Assembly: GCA_023663025.1 (NCBI GenBank)
Contig: JAMPIC010000031.1
Location: forward strand, 1-22,123
Length of the DNA stretch: 22,123 bases
Direction of reading: 5' to 3'
Origin: Prevotella sp.
GTDB taxonomy: Bacteria; Bacillota; Clostridia; Oscillospirales; Ruminococcaceae
How positions within the stretch are numbered: the stretch's first letter is position 1; the number at the start of each line of letters is the position of its first letter. Under the pieces are notes generated by a model that saw nothing but the letters and a program-made list of their open reading frames with translations, did not search any database and was not told the origin of the DNA. Positions 6,697 through 13,300 of this stretch are shown here, piece after piece. The position numbers were made by a program, and so were the translations under genes.

Positions 6697-7002
6697 TTAT
6701 TTCGCTGCTTTTTTCATTACTTCGATAAGATCGTTTATAACCCTGCGCTGGTCTGCGGAAAGCTCGGTAACATCTATATAAACACGGGAATCGTCATCAT
6801 GACTTTTACCCAAAAGATAATCAACGCTGCAATTGTAAATATATGAGAATTTCAAAATTGTCAGTGCGTCGGGTGTACGCTCTCCGCGTTCATATCCGGA
6901 TATTGTGGTGGAAGCAACACCGATACGCTCTGCGGCTTTACGCTGTGATATCCCGCACTTTTTCCGCAGCTTCCTGAGTTTTTCGGACAATCCGTATATC
7001 AT
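6697..7002 (-). CDS. XRE-family helix-turn-helix regulator
   Basis: A cro/C1-type helix-turn-helix fills residues 4-60: LRKLRKKCGISQRKAAERIG, then the recognition segment VASTTISGYERGERTPD and the closing CSVDYLLG. The tail of about 40 residues (ELSADQRRVINDLIEVMKK) is a short helical segment that may mediate dimerisation. The ATG at 7002 follows GAGGTG at six bases; a TTG at 7020 gives a longer reading but lacks a ribosome binding site. The gene starts 34 bases after a second XRE gene and precedes the Arc-like gene, so three small DNA-binding proteins are probably transcribed together. The regulated genes are not known; autoregulation from the divergent promoter region is likely. Confidence 0.9.
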   Translation of the reverse strand: MIYGLSEKLRKLRKKCGISQRKAAERIGVASTTISGYERGERTPDALTILKFSYIYNCSVDYLLGKSHDDDSRVYIDVTELSADQRRVINDLIEVMKKAAK

Positions 7003-7036
7003 GCCGCACACCTCGTACAAAAATAAGTATTATCCG

Positions 7037-7342
7037 TCATTTTTTCAAAGTCTCGCTCATCAAAAGTAAAGCCTCACGCTTTTCTTCGGATAATATCCTG
7101 AAATTTTCAATAAGCTGCTTTTCCTTTTCCGAAAGATACGCAGCTTCTCCGTCGTTAAAAAGCTCGGAAAGATTTATACCGAGAGGAACGATCAGCTTTT
7201 CGAGAGTTTCTATAGTCGGCTGACGTGTTCCTTCTTCTACGCCTTTAACGTGATGACCTGATATACCCGTGATCTGCGTTACGCGGTACCGCGTCATACC
7301 CTTAGCTTCACGCAGTTCCATTATACGTTTTCCCAAATTCAA
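7037..7342 (-). CDS. XRE-family helix-turn-helix regulator, TTG start
   Basis: The 101-residue protein opens with NLGKRIMELREAKGMTRYRV and has the helix-turn-helix through about residue 60 (ITGISGHHVKGVEEGTRQPT, LEKLIVPLGINLSELF), followed by a short helical tail (EKEKQLIENFRILSEEKREALLLM). No ATG is available at the family N-terminus; TTG at 7342 with GGAG five bases upstream is the best start. It is the first gene of a minus-strand set of three regulators and diverges from the small gene at 7469, with 126 bases of AT-rich promoter region between them. It probably binds that region, but no operator is proven. Confidence 0.88.
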   Translation of the reverse strand: MNLGKRIMELREAKGMTRYRVTQITGISGHHVKGVEEGTRQPTIETLEKLIVPLGINLSELFNDGEAAYLSEKEKQLIENFRILSEEKREALLLMSETLKK

Positions 7343-7367
7343 ACCGTCTCCACACCTTTCTATGCCA

Positions 7368-7396
7368 ATTATAATACTTTGAAAAAAATAAAATAA
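7368..7396 (-). promoter_or_regulatory. Possible promoter of the three-regulator operon
   Basis: On the minus strand TATAAT (7373-7368) lies 26 bases before the TTG start. Seventeen bases upstream is only a weak -35 match (TTATTT, 7396-7391), so the assignment is tentative and may depend on an activator. Confidence 0.45.
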
Positions 7397-7409
7397 TCTC
7401 CGAAAGGTA

Positions 7410-7438
7410 TTGAAATTATTGACATATAAGTCTATAAT
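7410..7438 (+). promoter_or_regulatory. Sigma-A promoter of the small gene at 7469
   Basis: TTGAAA (7410-7415) is followed after 17 bases by TATAAT (7433-7438). Transcription would start near 7445, a few bases before the AGGAGG ribosome binding site. A second TTGACA lies inside the spacer at 7419-7424 and could serve an alternative start. Confidence 0.75.
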
Positions 7439-7468
7439 ATAAATATAAACTTTTTAGGAGGAACACCG

Positions 7469-7681
7469 ATGAAAGCCAAAAACGCAATAAGCAAAATAGC
7501 TCTCGAAAACGGCATGAGCGCAAGAGAGCTGATCGAAATAATGCAGAGCGCCATCGACGAGGGACTGAGCAGCGGCGACCCCGCCGTAATAAAGCTGTGG
7601 GAAAAAGTCCCCCGAAAAGGCGAAAAACCCGATCCGGAGGAATTTATAGATTATATCGCCGGAAATATACGCGGAAAATGA
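7469..7681 (+). CDS. Small protein resembling the Spo0A C-terminal region
   Basis: The 70-residue protein has an AGGAGG ribosome binding site and a good promoter, so it is very likely expressed. It is helical and charged: SARELIEIMQSAIDEGLSSG, then the conserved-looking VIKLWEKVPRKGEKPDPEEF, then IDYIAGNIRGK. From memory, short clostridial proteins of this type are matched to the Spo0A C-terminal family; the spacing of AIDEG, GDP and KPDPEEFIDYIA supports that, but the match is by eye. It lacks a receiver domain, and no sporulation gene is nearby. It is transcribed away from two XRE regulators, which suggests they control it. Function unknown. Confidence 0.75.
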   Translation: MKAKNAISKIALENGMSARELIEIMQSAIDEGLSSGDPAVIKLWEKVPRKGEKPDPEEFIDYIAGNIRGK

Positions 7682-7738
7682 TATAATACCGTCATTCAAA
7701 TTCTGCGCTCCCAAAACGCATATGTTTGTAAAAAACTG

Positions 7739-7767
7739 TTGACAAAACGGGAAAACAGTGGTATACT
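7739..7767 (+). promoter_or_regulatory. Sigma-A promoter of metK
   Basis: TTGACA (7739-7744) and TATACT (7762-7767) are separated by exactly 17 bases. The expected start near 7774 lies about 12 bases before the riboswitch. Confidence 0.88.
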
Positions 7768-7785
7768 GTAAGTACAATCAAATAA

Positions 7786-7889
7786 CCTTATCAAGAGCGG
7801 CTGAGGAACTGGTCCTGTGAAGCCCGGCAACCTAATTACAGAAATGTGAGAAAGGTGCTAAATCCTGCGGAGTTTTCCGAGAGATGAGG
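7786..7889 (+). ncRNA. SAM-I (S-box) riboswitch aptamer
   Basis: The stretch carries the S-box core in order: CTTATCAAGAG, GGCTGAGG, ACTGG, GAAGCCCGGCAACC, AAGGTGCTAAATCCTGC and GAGATGAGG. The closing helix P1 pairs CCTTATC (7786-7792) with GATGAGG (7883-7889). By established behaviour of this class, SAM binding stabilises P1 and favours termination, so metK is switched off when SAM is plentiful. TTTTCCGAG (7873-7881) is the anti-terminator strand: it is complementary to CTCGGAAAA (7913-7921) inside the terminator hairpin. Confidence 0.97.
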
Positions 7890-7908
7890 AATTTTTAAGG
7901 AATTTCAC

Positions 7909-7938
7909 GGCGCTCGGAAAAGTCTCCGGGCGCTTTTT
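7909..7938 (+). terminator. Terminator hairpin of the SAM-I riboswitch
   Basis: GCGCTCGGA (7910-7918) pairs with TCCGGGCGC (7925-7933) and is followed by five T (7934-7938). Its 5' arm overlaps the segment that can pair with the aptamer strand 7873-7881, so the two folds exclude each other. Confidence 0.92.
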
Positions 7939-7997
7939 GCAGTCTCCCGTCTCCCGGCCCTCTTCAATCTTATATCTTATCAAGAAAGGTGATTTTT

Positions 7998-9179
7998 ATG
8001 TCCAGAATGCTGTTTACTTCGGAATCCGTTACCGAGGGACACCCCGACAAAATATGCGACCAGATATCCGACGCGATACTTGACGCTATCCTCGTCCAAG
8101 ACCCTATGGGACGGGTCGCCTGCGAGACCGCCGTAACTACGGGTATGGCTATGTGCATGGGAGAAATTTCCACAAGCTGCTATGTGGATATCCCAAAAAT
8201 TGTGAGACAGGTCATCATTGACATCGGCTACGACCGCGCCAAATACGGCTTTGACGGTCATACCTGCTCTGTGCTCCAGTCGATAGACGAGCAGTCATCC
8301 GACATCGCCATGGGCGTGGACGAGGCTCTCGAGCACAAGGAGGGCGAGGCTTCCGACAAATTTATGACCGGCGCGGGCGATCAGGGTATGATGTTCGGCT
8401 ACGCATGCAGCGAAACTCCCGAGCTTATGCCTATGCCCATCTCGCTTGCTCACAAGCTTGCGAAAAAGCTTACCGAGGTGCGCAAAACCGGCGTGCTGCC
8501 CTATCTTCGTCCCGACGGAAAAACTCAGGTCACCGTCGAGTATGAGGACGGCAAGCCCGTCAAGGTGGAGACGGTGGTGGTTTCTTCCCAGCACGCGGCT
8601 GAAGTTCCGCTGGAAAAAATCCGCGCGGACATTATCGAAAAGGTCATCAAGCCCACTATTCCCGCAGAGCTGCTGGCGGAGGACACCAAGTACTACGTGA
8701 ACCCCACGGGACGTTTCGTTATCGGCGGTCCTCAGGGCGACAGCGGTCTCACGGGACGTAAAATTATCGTCGATACATACGGCGGCTACGCCCGTCACGG
8801 CGGCGGAGCGTTCAGCGGAAAAGACCCCACAAAGGTTGACCGCAGCGCGGCTTACGCGGCAAGATACGTTGCCAAAAACATCGTCGCGGCGGGACTTGCC
8901 GGCAAGTGCGAGGTTCAGCTTGCCTATGCCATCGGCGTTGCTAAGCCTGTTTCCGTTATGGTGGATACGTTCGGGACGGGCAAGGTTTCCGACGGTAAGC
9001 TTGCGGAAGCGGTGGAGAAGGTGTTCGACCTTCGTCCCGCGGCTATCATCGAAACGCTGGAGCTTCGCAAGCCCCAGTACCGCAAGCTTGCCGCTTACGG
9101 ACACATGGGACGCGAGGAGCTGGGCGTTGCCTGGGAGCGCACCGACCGCGCGGACGACTTGAAAAAGGCTGTGCAGTGA
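7998..9179 (+). CDS. metK: S-adenosylmethionine synthetase
   Basis: MetK makes SAM from methionine and ATP. The 393-residue protein has the usual length and the family motifs: GHPDK at residues 14-18, the signature GAGDQGMMFGY at 125-135, and the glycine-rich GGGAFSGKDPTKVDRSAAY in the last third. The ATG at 7998 follows AAAGGTG at normal spacing; a GTG at 7989 overlaps that ribosome binding site and was not chosen. It has its own promoter, a SAM-I riboswitch and a downstream terminator, so it is a self-contained feedback-controlled unit. SAM from this enzyme is used by three radical SAM proteins in the window (QueE, HydE, HydG). Confidence 0.98.
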   Translation: MSRMLFTSESVTEGHPDKICDQISDAILDAILVQDPMGRVACETAVTTGMAMCMGEISTSCYVDIPKIVRQVIIDIGYDRAKYGFDGHTCSVLQSIDEQSSDIAMGVDEALEHKEGEASDKFMTGAGDQGMMFGYACSETPELMPMPISLAHKLAKKLTEVRKTGVLPYLRPDGKTQVTVEYEDGKPVKVETVVVSSQHAAEVPLEKIRADIIEKVIKPTIPAELLAEDTKYYVNPTGRFVIGGPQGDSGLTGRKIIVDTYGGYARHGGGAFSGKDPTKVDRSAAYAARYVAKNIVAAGLAGKCEVQLAYAIGVAKPVSVMVDTFGTGKVSDGKLAEAVEKVFDLRPAAIIETLELRKPQYRKLAAYGHMGREELGVAWERTDRADDLKKAVQ

Positions 9180-9200
9180 TATCGAAAAATCAAAAGACGA

Positions 9201-9233
9201 CGGCAAGGGAAAAATCCCCTGCCGCCTTTTTTT
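9201..9233 (+). terminator. Intrinsic terminator of metK
   Basis: CGGCAAGGGA and TCCCCTGCCG form a 10-bp stem with one mismatch and a short A-rich loop, followed by CC and seven T. It lies about 20 bases after metK and directly before the end of convergent aroK; on the minus strand the T-rich tail is weak, so it mainly serves metK. Confidence 0.85.
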
Positions 9234-9236
9234 CGG

Positions 9237-9731
9237 CTATCCGACCGCCGCAAGGATACGCTCGGCAACGTCTTCCGCCGAACCGTCTCCGCTCACGGTG
9301 ACGGACGCGTTTTCGCTGTAAACCGGTGCTCTTCCGTCGTAAATTATCTCAAGCTCCTCTTTGGTGTTGTTCATAACTATGGGACGGTTTTTGTCCCCGG
9401 AAATGCGGGAATAGCATGTCCCGAACGGAACGTCTATATAGACCACAGTTCCCGCTGAGGAAGCGATTTCCGCGTTTTCCTTTTTCAGCATCGCGCCTCC
9501 GCCGCAGGCAATAACCCCGCTTTTGCCGGCAAGCTCGCGTATCGCCGCCGTTTCCGTCTCGCGGAAATATTTTTCTCCTTTTTCCGCAAATATTTCCGGT
9601 ATTTCCATTCCCTCTTTTTCCGTAATGTAAGCGTCCATGTCGTAAAATCCGCAGTCCAGCTTCTTTGCGAGAATCTTTCCCACAGTTGTTTTACCGCAGC
9701 CCATAAAGCCGCACAAATAAACAGTTTTCAT
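9237..9731 (-). CDS. aroK: Shikimate kinase
   Basis: AroK phosphorylates shikimate with ATP in the chorismate pathway. The 164-residue protein shows the P-loop GFMGCGKTT at residues 8-16, the shikimate- and magnesium-binding D31 and D33 (YDMDAYI), R57 (YFRETE), the glycine triplet at 77-79, R116 in the lid (NRPIV) and R134 (GRAPVY). The start has no strong ribosome binding site, and a hairpin-forming sequence lies 10-50 bases upstream, so translation may be weak or coupled to structure. No other aromatic-pathway gene is adjacent. It follows two unrelated genes on the same strand and converges on metK. Confidence 0.95.
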   Translation of the reverse strand: MKTVYLCGFMGCGKTTVGKILAKKLDCGFYDMDAYITEKEGMEIPEIFAEKGEKYFRETETAAIRELAGKSGVIACGGGAMLKKENAEIASSAGTVVYIDVPFGTCYSRISGDKNRPIVMNNTKEELEIIYDGRAPVYSENASVTVSGDGSAEDVAERILAAVG

Positions 9732-9740
9732 AGTTATAAC

Positions 9741-9779
9741 CGTTTTCCCGCAGGGAAAAACTTCCCGCAGGGGAAAACG
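9741..9779. repeat. Nested inverted repeat in front of aroK
   Basis: CGTTTTCCC (9741-9749) pairs with GGGAAAACG (9771-9779); inside them GGGAA and TTCCC pair again, flanked by two GCA triplets. The two halves are also direct copies of TTCCCGCAGGG. In an aroK transcript it would form a hairpin just before the start codon. It has no T run in either direction. Confidence 0.7.
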
Positions 9780-9839
9780 CGTCCTCCTTTCCGGCGGTGT
9801 TTTGCGGTTTTGCGTTTTGTGATTTCCGTTTCCGTGAAG

Positions 9840-10490
9840 CTACTTCGCTTCCGTTTCGGAAAGGTTGTCGGCGGTGTACTCCGTCATCTTGTTTCTCAGT
9901 TCCTCCTCGAGACAGGAGTAAAACATGGCGAACAGCACATCCGCAAAGCCGAGCAGGAACATATTCTTGTTGGTGATCTCCGCCAGCGCCGGGACATTTG
10001 TGTAGATGTAGGTTTTGTACCAATCCGCGGTAAACGGCTGGAGCTTTTTGCCCTTTCTCACCAGGTATTTGGTTTCCAGAAAAGTTTCGGAAATCATATC
10101 CTTGTAGTTGTCCGCGCCTTTTTCCATCACGGCGTTATAGAGACGGTAAAGCTGGTCGTCGGTCATATTTTCGTCGTTTATTCTGACGTTTTTCAGCGTG
10201 GGTATCCTTACCGCCAGCGAATACACCATAAGCGAGAGGACGTGATTGTACTCCTCGCTCTGCATTTCCGCGCAGGTGCGGCTGTCAATGTGCAGCCCCA
10301 GACCCTGCAGGCAGTCGGTGTCGGTAATGTTGTTGAGGACCACCTTGAAAGCGTCCTTTATGCTGATGTTGTAGAAATCGTCCTCGGCAATTGAGTAAAT
10401 GTACTTCATGGCGTTATAGAGGCTTACGCCGCCCTTGATTATAGTATCCGCAAGACCGTTTATCGCGGCGGCTTCATTTATAAAAAGCAT
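9840..10490 (-). CDS. Unknown 216-residue helical protein
   Basis: I do not recognise the family. The reading frame is well supported: AAAGGAG precedes the ATG at good spacing, and it starts 28 bases after the zinc-ribbon gene in the same direction. The product looks soluble and mostly helical, with hydrophobic patches (HVLSLMVYSLAV, NMFLLGFADVLFAMFY) that are probably packed core rather than membrane spans, and an acidic tail (NLSETEAK). Starts such as INEAAAINGLADTIIKGGVS and LYNAMKYIYSIAEDDFYNIS suggest an alpha-helical bundle. The tight linkage to the zinc-ribbon gene suggests that the two act together; what they do is unknown. Confidence 0.8.
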   Translation of the reverse strand: MLFINEAAAINGLADTIIKGGVSLYNAMKYIYSIAEDDFYNISIKDAFKVVLNNITDTDCLQGLGLHIDSRTCAEMQSEEYNHVLSLMVYSLAVRIPTLKNVRINDENMTDDQLYRLYNAVMEKGADNYKDMISETFLETKYLVRKGKKLQPFTADWYKTYIYTNVPALAEITNKNMFLLGFADVLFAMFYSCLEEELRNKMTEYTADNLSETEAK

Positions 10491-10518
10491 TTTGCAGCTC
10501 CTTTCGGGTCAGTGACCG

Positions 10519-12318
10519 TTATTCGTCCTTGTCCTTGAAAGCCTCTTCGCGGCTGATACGCTCCCACTTCGGCTTTTTGATCTCAACGTGCTTTTCCTGT
10601 TTTGGGGAGGAATCATCCCCGCCGTCCTCGCCGTTTCCCGCGTTCATCGCGTCGTACAGCGAATCGAAAGCCTGCGGTGTAAACGGCTTGACATTGACGT
10701 TTTCGCGGGAAACCACCGTTCCCTCCACCTGAGGCACAGAGGGAGCGGCTTTCGAGCCGGCGGATTTTTTCTCGATCCTTTCGGAAAGCTCCGCTATTTC
10801 CACAAATTCCTCTTCGGATATTTCGTTTGCGGAAGCTTTTTCCTCAGACGGCGTTTCCGCTTTTTCCGGATCATTTCCGGAATTATTTCCCGAGCCGCTC
10901 ATATCATAAGGCTTATCCACGGGAGCGTGGGTAGTTTTGTTTTTGCCCGCCAGCTTGACCTCGGCGGCAAGCCTGTCCGAATAATCGAGAAATTCCTCAT
11001 ACTGCTTCAGGGTGGCGTCGCCTATCTTCAGATTGCGTTTCATATTGGACAGATACTGCGACCATTCCTTGAACTCGTTTTCGTCGATACCCTTGTTGAC
11101 CCGTTTGTACAGCGCGTTGTAGAGCTTCTGGGCGCGTTTTTCCGTTTCTTTCGGCACAGCCACGGGTTCGCGTATTTCGGGAGGCGGAACGACTATGGAA
11201 ACGGACGACGTTTCCGCAGCATTTGCCGTTTCCGTTTCCGCCGCGGAGGCGTTTCCGTCCGTTTTCGGCAGGGAGGCATAAGCTTCTCCCGTAATGCTTT
11301 CCACAAGCTCCTCGTACTGACGGCGGCAGGTCTTTCCCGAGCTGTTCACCCTGTCGCAGCGTGTGTTGTCGTCCAGCGCGGCGAAAAATCTTCCGCAGTT
11401 TTCGCATTTGCGCATATATATCTTATCGCGCACCATAAGCTCGAATTCAAGGTCCAAAGCTGCTTTGAGACTGTCGGGATAATAAAGCTCGGCGGGATTT
11501 TCCCGTATGGCTTCGAGAGCGAAATTCATTTCTATTTCATTGGGACGCGTCATGCCCTTGACGTAGGAGTACGCCTCCATGGCAAGCTGATCGCGTATTT
11601 TTGAGCAGTCCCTCTTTTCCATGGCGGACAGGTCCCTGCCCTCGGCAAGCTCGTCGGAAAAACGTCTGTAGATGGATTTGGAGACCTTTCCCACCACGAA
11701 AGCCGCGTTCGGCAGCGTAGAGGGGGTGCAGAGCTTTACCGACGGCAGCGACGTGCCGGGGCAGCCGAGCTCGTTTGCCGCCACGGAGAGAGCGAGGTCG
11801 AAATATTCTTTTCTCGCCCGAACGGCGTCGTCGCTTAGGACTGCGCCTATATCGTCCGTGTCGAAAATGAAATTCATTTTGTTTTTGGCGTATTCCTGCA
11901 AGCGCACGATACTCGTCCAGCGGTTCATTGCGCGATTGGACTTATAGTCGGAAATGCGCCTGAAAATGGCTTCCTCATAGGGATTTTTCGGAGAGATGCA
12001 CCTTGCCCACAGTTCTTCCAGACCTATTCTTTCGCTGTGACAGATATACTCGATAATGCAGTCCGTAACGATCTCGGAATAATCTGTGCCGATACAGGCT
12101 TCGATGTACGGGTGGGCTCGTCCGATCACGGTTTTTGCTCCCGAAACTATATTCTGGGGCAGTCTTCCTGTTTTGCGGGCAGTTTTTCCCGCCTCTATGC
12201 ACTGTTCCCAGAAATAGGTAAAATCAAATTCCGTGAAGTGCAGAAGCGTCCGCGACAGATCTATTTTGTAAAAATTGGTATTATCGTAAACGGCAAATCT
12301 GACAATGCTGTTATCCAT
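10519..12318 (-). CDS. DUF6076-like zinc-ribbon protein with acidic C-terminal tail
   Basis: The 599-residue protein has no signal peptide. Residues 1-300 look alpha-helical. A treble-clef or zinc-ribbon candidate follows, with C305 and C308 (KCENCGRFF), C321 (RCDR) and C331 (GKTCRRQ), an arrangement like that of DUF6076 proteins; this is recalled by pattern, not searched. Residues from about 355 on are low-complexity and acidic, interrupted by a helical segment (KRAQKLYNALYKRVNKGIDE), which suggests a flexible arm. The start at 12318 was chosen over a longer reading to 12480 because the promoter at 12358-12386 and a GGAGAGGA site lie between them. It heads an operon with the unknown gene at 9840 and possibly aroK. 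Confidence 0.82.
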   Translation of the reverse strand: MDNSIVRFAVYDNTNFYKIDLSRTLLHFTEFDFTYFWEQCIEAGKTARKTGRLPQNIVSGAKTVIGRAHPYIEACIGTDYSEIVTDCIIEYICHSERIGLEELWARCISPKNPYEEAIFRRISDYKSNRAMNRWTSIVRLQEYAKNKMNFIFDTDDIGAVLSDDAVRARKEYFDLALSVAANELGCPGTSLPSVKLCTPSTLPNAAFVVGKVSKSIYRRFSDELAEGRDLSAMEKRDCSKIRDQLAMEAYSYVKGMTRPNEIEMNFALEAIRENPAELYYPDSLKAALDLEFELMVRDKIYMRKCENCGRFFAALDDNTRCDRVNSSGKTCRRQYEELVESITGEAYASLPKTDGNASAAETETANAAETSSVSIVVPPPEIREPVAVPKETEKRAQKLYNALYKRVNKGIDENEFKEWSQYLSNMKRNLKIGDATLKQYEEFLDYSDRLAAEVKLAGKNKTTHAPVDKPYDMSGSGNNSGNDPEKAETPSEEKASANEISEEEFVEIAELSERIEKKSAGSKAAPSVPQVEGTVVSRENVNVKPFTPQAFDSLYDAMNAGNGEDGGDDSSPKQEKHVEIKKPKWERISREEAFKDKDE

Positions 12319-12357
12319 TTCTCCATTTCCTCTCCGCAAAAATTCAACATACATTAT

Positions 12358-12386
12358 ATTATAACACATCGGTTTACAATTTTCAA
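12358..12386 (-). promoter_or_regulatory. Sigma-A promoter of the zinc-ribbon gene
   Basis: On the minus strand TTGAAA (12386-12381) and TATAAT (12363-12358) are separated by 17 bases, about 40 bases before the ATG. It is divergent from the tRNA promoter, with about 90 bases between them. Confidence 0.8.
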
Positions 12387-12473
12387 TTATTTTGGAAAAA
12401 AAACTCGGAAATAGGTTTTTCCGTTTCCGAAGCCCGTTGGAAAAAGCAAAAGGAAAAAAATTTTTAAAAGTGC

Positions 12474-12502
12474 TTGACAAAATCTTCGCCGCGTGATATA
12501 AT
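12474..12502 (+). promoter_or_regulatory. Consensus promoter of tRNA-Arg
   Basis: TTGACA (12474-12479) and TATAAT (12497-12502) with 17 bases between them are a perfect sigma-A consensus, fitting strong constitutive expression of the tRNA that starts at 12520. Confidence 0.9.
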
Positions 12503-12519
12503 AATATGCGTTGGTAAAA

Positions 12520-12596
12520 GCGTTGCTAGCTCAGCTGGATAGAGTGACTGGCTACGAACCAGTAGGTCAGGGGTTCGAGTCCCTTGCAGCGCACCA
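12520..12596 (+). tRNA. tRNA-Arg (anticodon ACG), CCA encoded
   Basis: The 77-base gene folds as a full cloverleaf. The acceptor stem pairs GCGTTGC with GCAGCGC through a G-U pair, the anticodon stem is ACTGG/CCAGT around loop CTACGAA, and the T arm carries GGTTCGAGTCC. The anticodon ACG at 12554-12556 reads CGN arginine codons after deamination of A34 to inosine. The discriminator A is followed by encoded CCA. A consensus promoter and a terminator flank it, so it is a single-gene unit. No integration scar or integrase is next to it. Confidence 0.98.
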
Positions 12597-12621
12597 GCGG
12601 GGCGTCCCCGCAGCCGGAAAG

Positions 12622-12650
12622 GCTTCCGTAGAAATACGGGAGCTTTTTCT
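12622..12650 (+). terminator. Intrinsic terminator after tRNA-Arg
   Basis: GCTTCCGTA (12622-12630) and TACGGGAGC (12635-12643) form a 9-bp stem with one mismatch or wobble and a GAAA loop, followed by TTTTTCTTTT. A GCGGGG/CCCCGC hairpin at about 12597-12611 lies between it and the tRNA. Confidence 0.85.
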
Positions 12651-12733
12651 TTTCCATTTTCTGTAAAAAAATTATGAGCAAATTCATGCAAAAAATCCTG
12701 CGGGGAAATGTTTTCCGCCGCCCGCGGCAGTAA

Positions 12734-12762
12734 TTGACAAATCCCGAAAAATATGCTATACT
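12734..12762 (+). promoter_or_regulatory. Sigma-A promoter of the 74-residue small protein
   Basis: TTGACA (12734-12739) and TATACT (12757-12762) are 17 bases apart. The start near 12769 leaves a leader of about 33 bases. Confidence 0.87.
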
Positions 12763-12801
12763 GTTTTCCAATAAAACATCGGAAAGGAGTATTGTCACAA
12801 T

Positions 12802-13026
12802 ATGGATATCAAAGCCAAAATTGAGGAGATCGCCGACAAAATCAAAAACGACAAGGGTTTTGCCGACGAATTCAAGGCAAGTCCCGTAAAAGCGGTTGAA
12901 AAAGTTATCGGCGTCGATCTTCCGGACGACCAGATCAACAAGATCGTTGACGGAATCAAGGCAAAAATTTCCGTTGACGGTGTTAAAGACAAGGTCGGCG
13001 GTCTGCTCGGAAAACTCGGCAAGTAA
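12802..13026 (+). CDS. 74-residue lysine-rich small protein, function unknown
   Basis: The protein is charged and helical (IKAKIEEIADKIKNDKGFAD), with a central SPVKAVEKVIGVDLPDDQIN and a glycine-rich amphipathic end (DKVGGLLGKLGK). It recalls common small clostridial proteins of unknown function, and its middle also resembles Nif11/nitrile-hydratase-type leader peptides, but there is no cysteine- or serine-rich core and no modification or export gene nearby. It is an independent unit: consensus promoter at 12734 and terminator at 13048. The ribosome binding site AAAGGAG lies 12 bases before the ATG, longer than usual; a small palindrome (ATTGTCACAAT) in the gap could shorten the distance if folded. 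Expression looks strong; function unknown. Confidence 0.82.
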   Translation: MDIKAKIEEIADKIKNDKGFADEFKASPVKAVEKVIGVDLPDDQINKIVDGIKAKISVDGVKDKVGGLLGKLGK

Positions 13027-13047
13027 ATTAAGCGGCGGGAAAAAAAG

Positions 13048-13075
13048 CGGTATTTCACCACGGAAATGCCGTTTT
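13048..13075 (+). terminator. Intrinsic terminator of the small protein gene
   Basis: CGGTATTTC (13048-13056) pairs with GAAATGCCG (13063-13071) through one G-U pair and is followed by TTTTG. It lies 22 bases after the stop codon. Confidence 0.75.
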
Positions 13076-13130
13076 GTCCCTGCTGCTGTCCCGATGGAGA
13101 TTAATTTTTACGCCAATGCCCATTTACCTA

Positions 13131-13159
13131 TTGCAATTGCGATAAAAGTATGCTATACT
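13131..13159 (+). promoter_or_regulatory. Promoter of the hydrogenase maturation operon
   Basis: TTGCAA (13131-13136) and TATACT (13154-13159) are separated by 17 bases. The predicted start near 13166 gives a leader of about 157 bases before the first gene. Confidence 0.78.
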
Positions 13160-13165
13160 GAACTT

Positions 13166-13300
13166 GTGAGCGGGAGGATCAGTCCGACTGCAAACATTTT
13201 GTAAATTTTTTGTACTGACTTCCAAAGGTTTTCCTGCGGAGAAAGGCAAGGTGATACGCGTTTTTATGCCTGCTGTCGGTACGTCAGCAGGCTTTTTGTA
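13166..13300 (+). promoter_or_regulatory. Structured leader with terminator: candidate riboswitch or attenuator
   Basis: The leader has several possible helices: TCAGT (13179-13183) with ACTGA (13214-13218), extended by GGA with TCC; TTTTCC (13229-13234) with GGAGAA (13238-13243); and AGGCA (13244-13248) with TGCCT (13267-13271). The last competes with the 5' arm of a terminator, GCCTGCTG (13268-13275) with CAGCAGGC (13285-13292), followed by TTTTT. The terminator ends about 15 bases before the AAAGGAG of the first gene, so it can only make sense as a conditional stop. I could not match the core to a known riboswitch class by eye. The ligand or protein that reads it is unknown. Confidence 0.65.

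Noticed and set aside
8295..9206. 303-residue open frame on the minus strand across metK
   Set aside because: It is antisense to a clear metK with all motifs; the frame is open because of codon bias, has no ribosome binding site and encodes no recognisable protein.
10588..11604. 338-residue open frame on the plus strand across the zinc-ribbon gene
   Set aside because: Arginine/phenylalanine-rich shadow of the biased codons of the minus-strand gene, without promoter or ribosome binding site.
12464..12798. Short minus-strand frames across the tRNA, with translations such as GTRTPDLLVRSQSLYPAEL
   Set aside because: This is a well-known false peptide from translating the antisense of a tRNA gene.
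12597..12801. Integration site at the tRNA-Arg 3' end
   Set aside because: tRNA genes are common integration sites, but no repeat of the tRNA end and no integrase lies nearby; the region holds a normal terminator and promoter.
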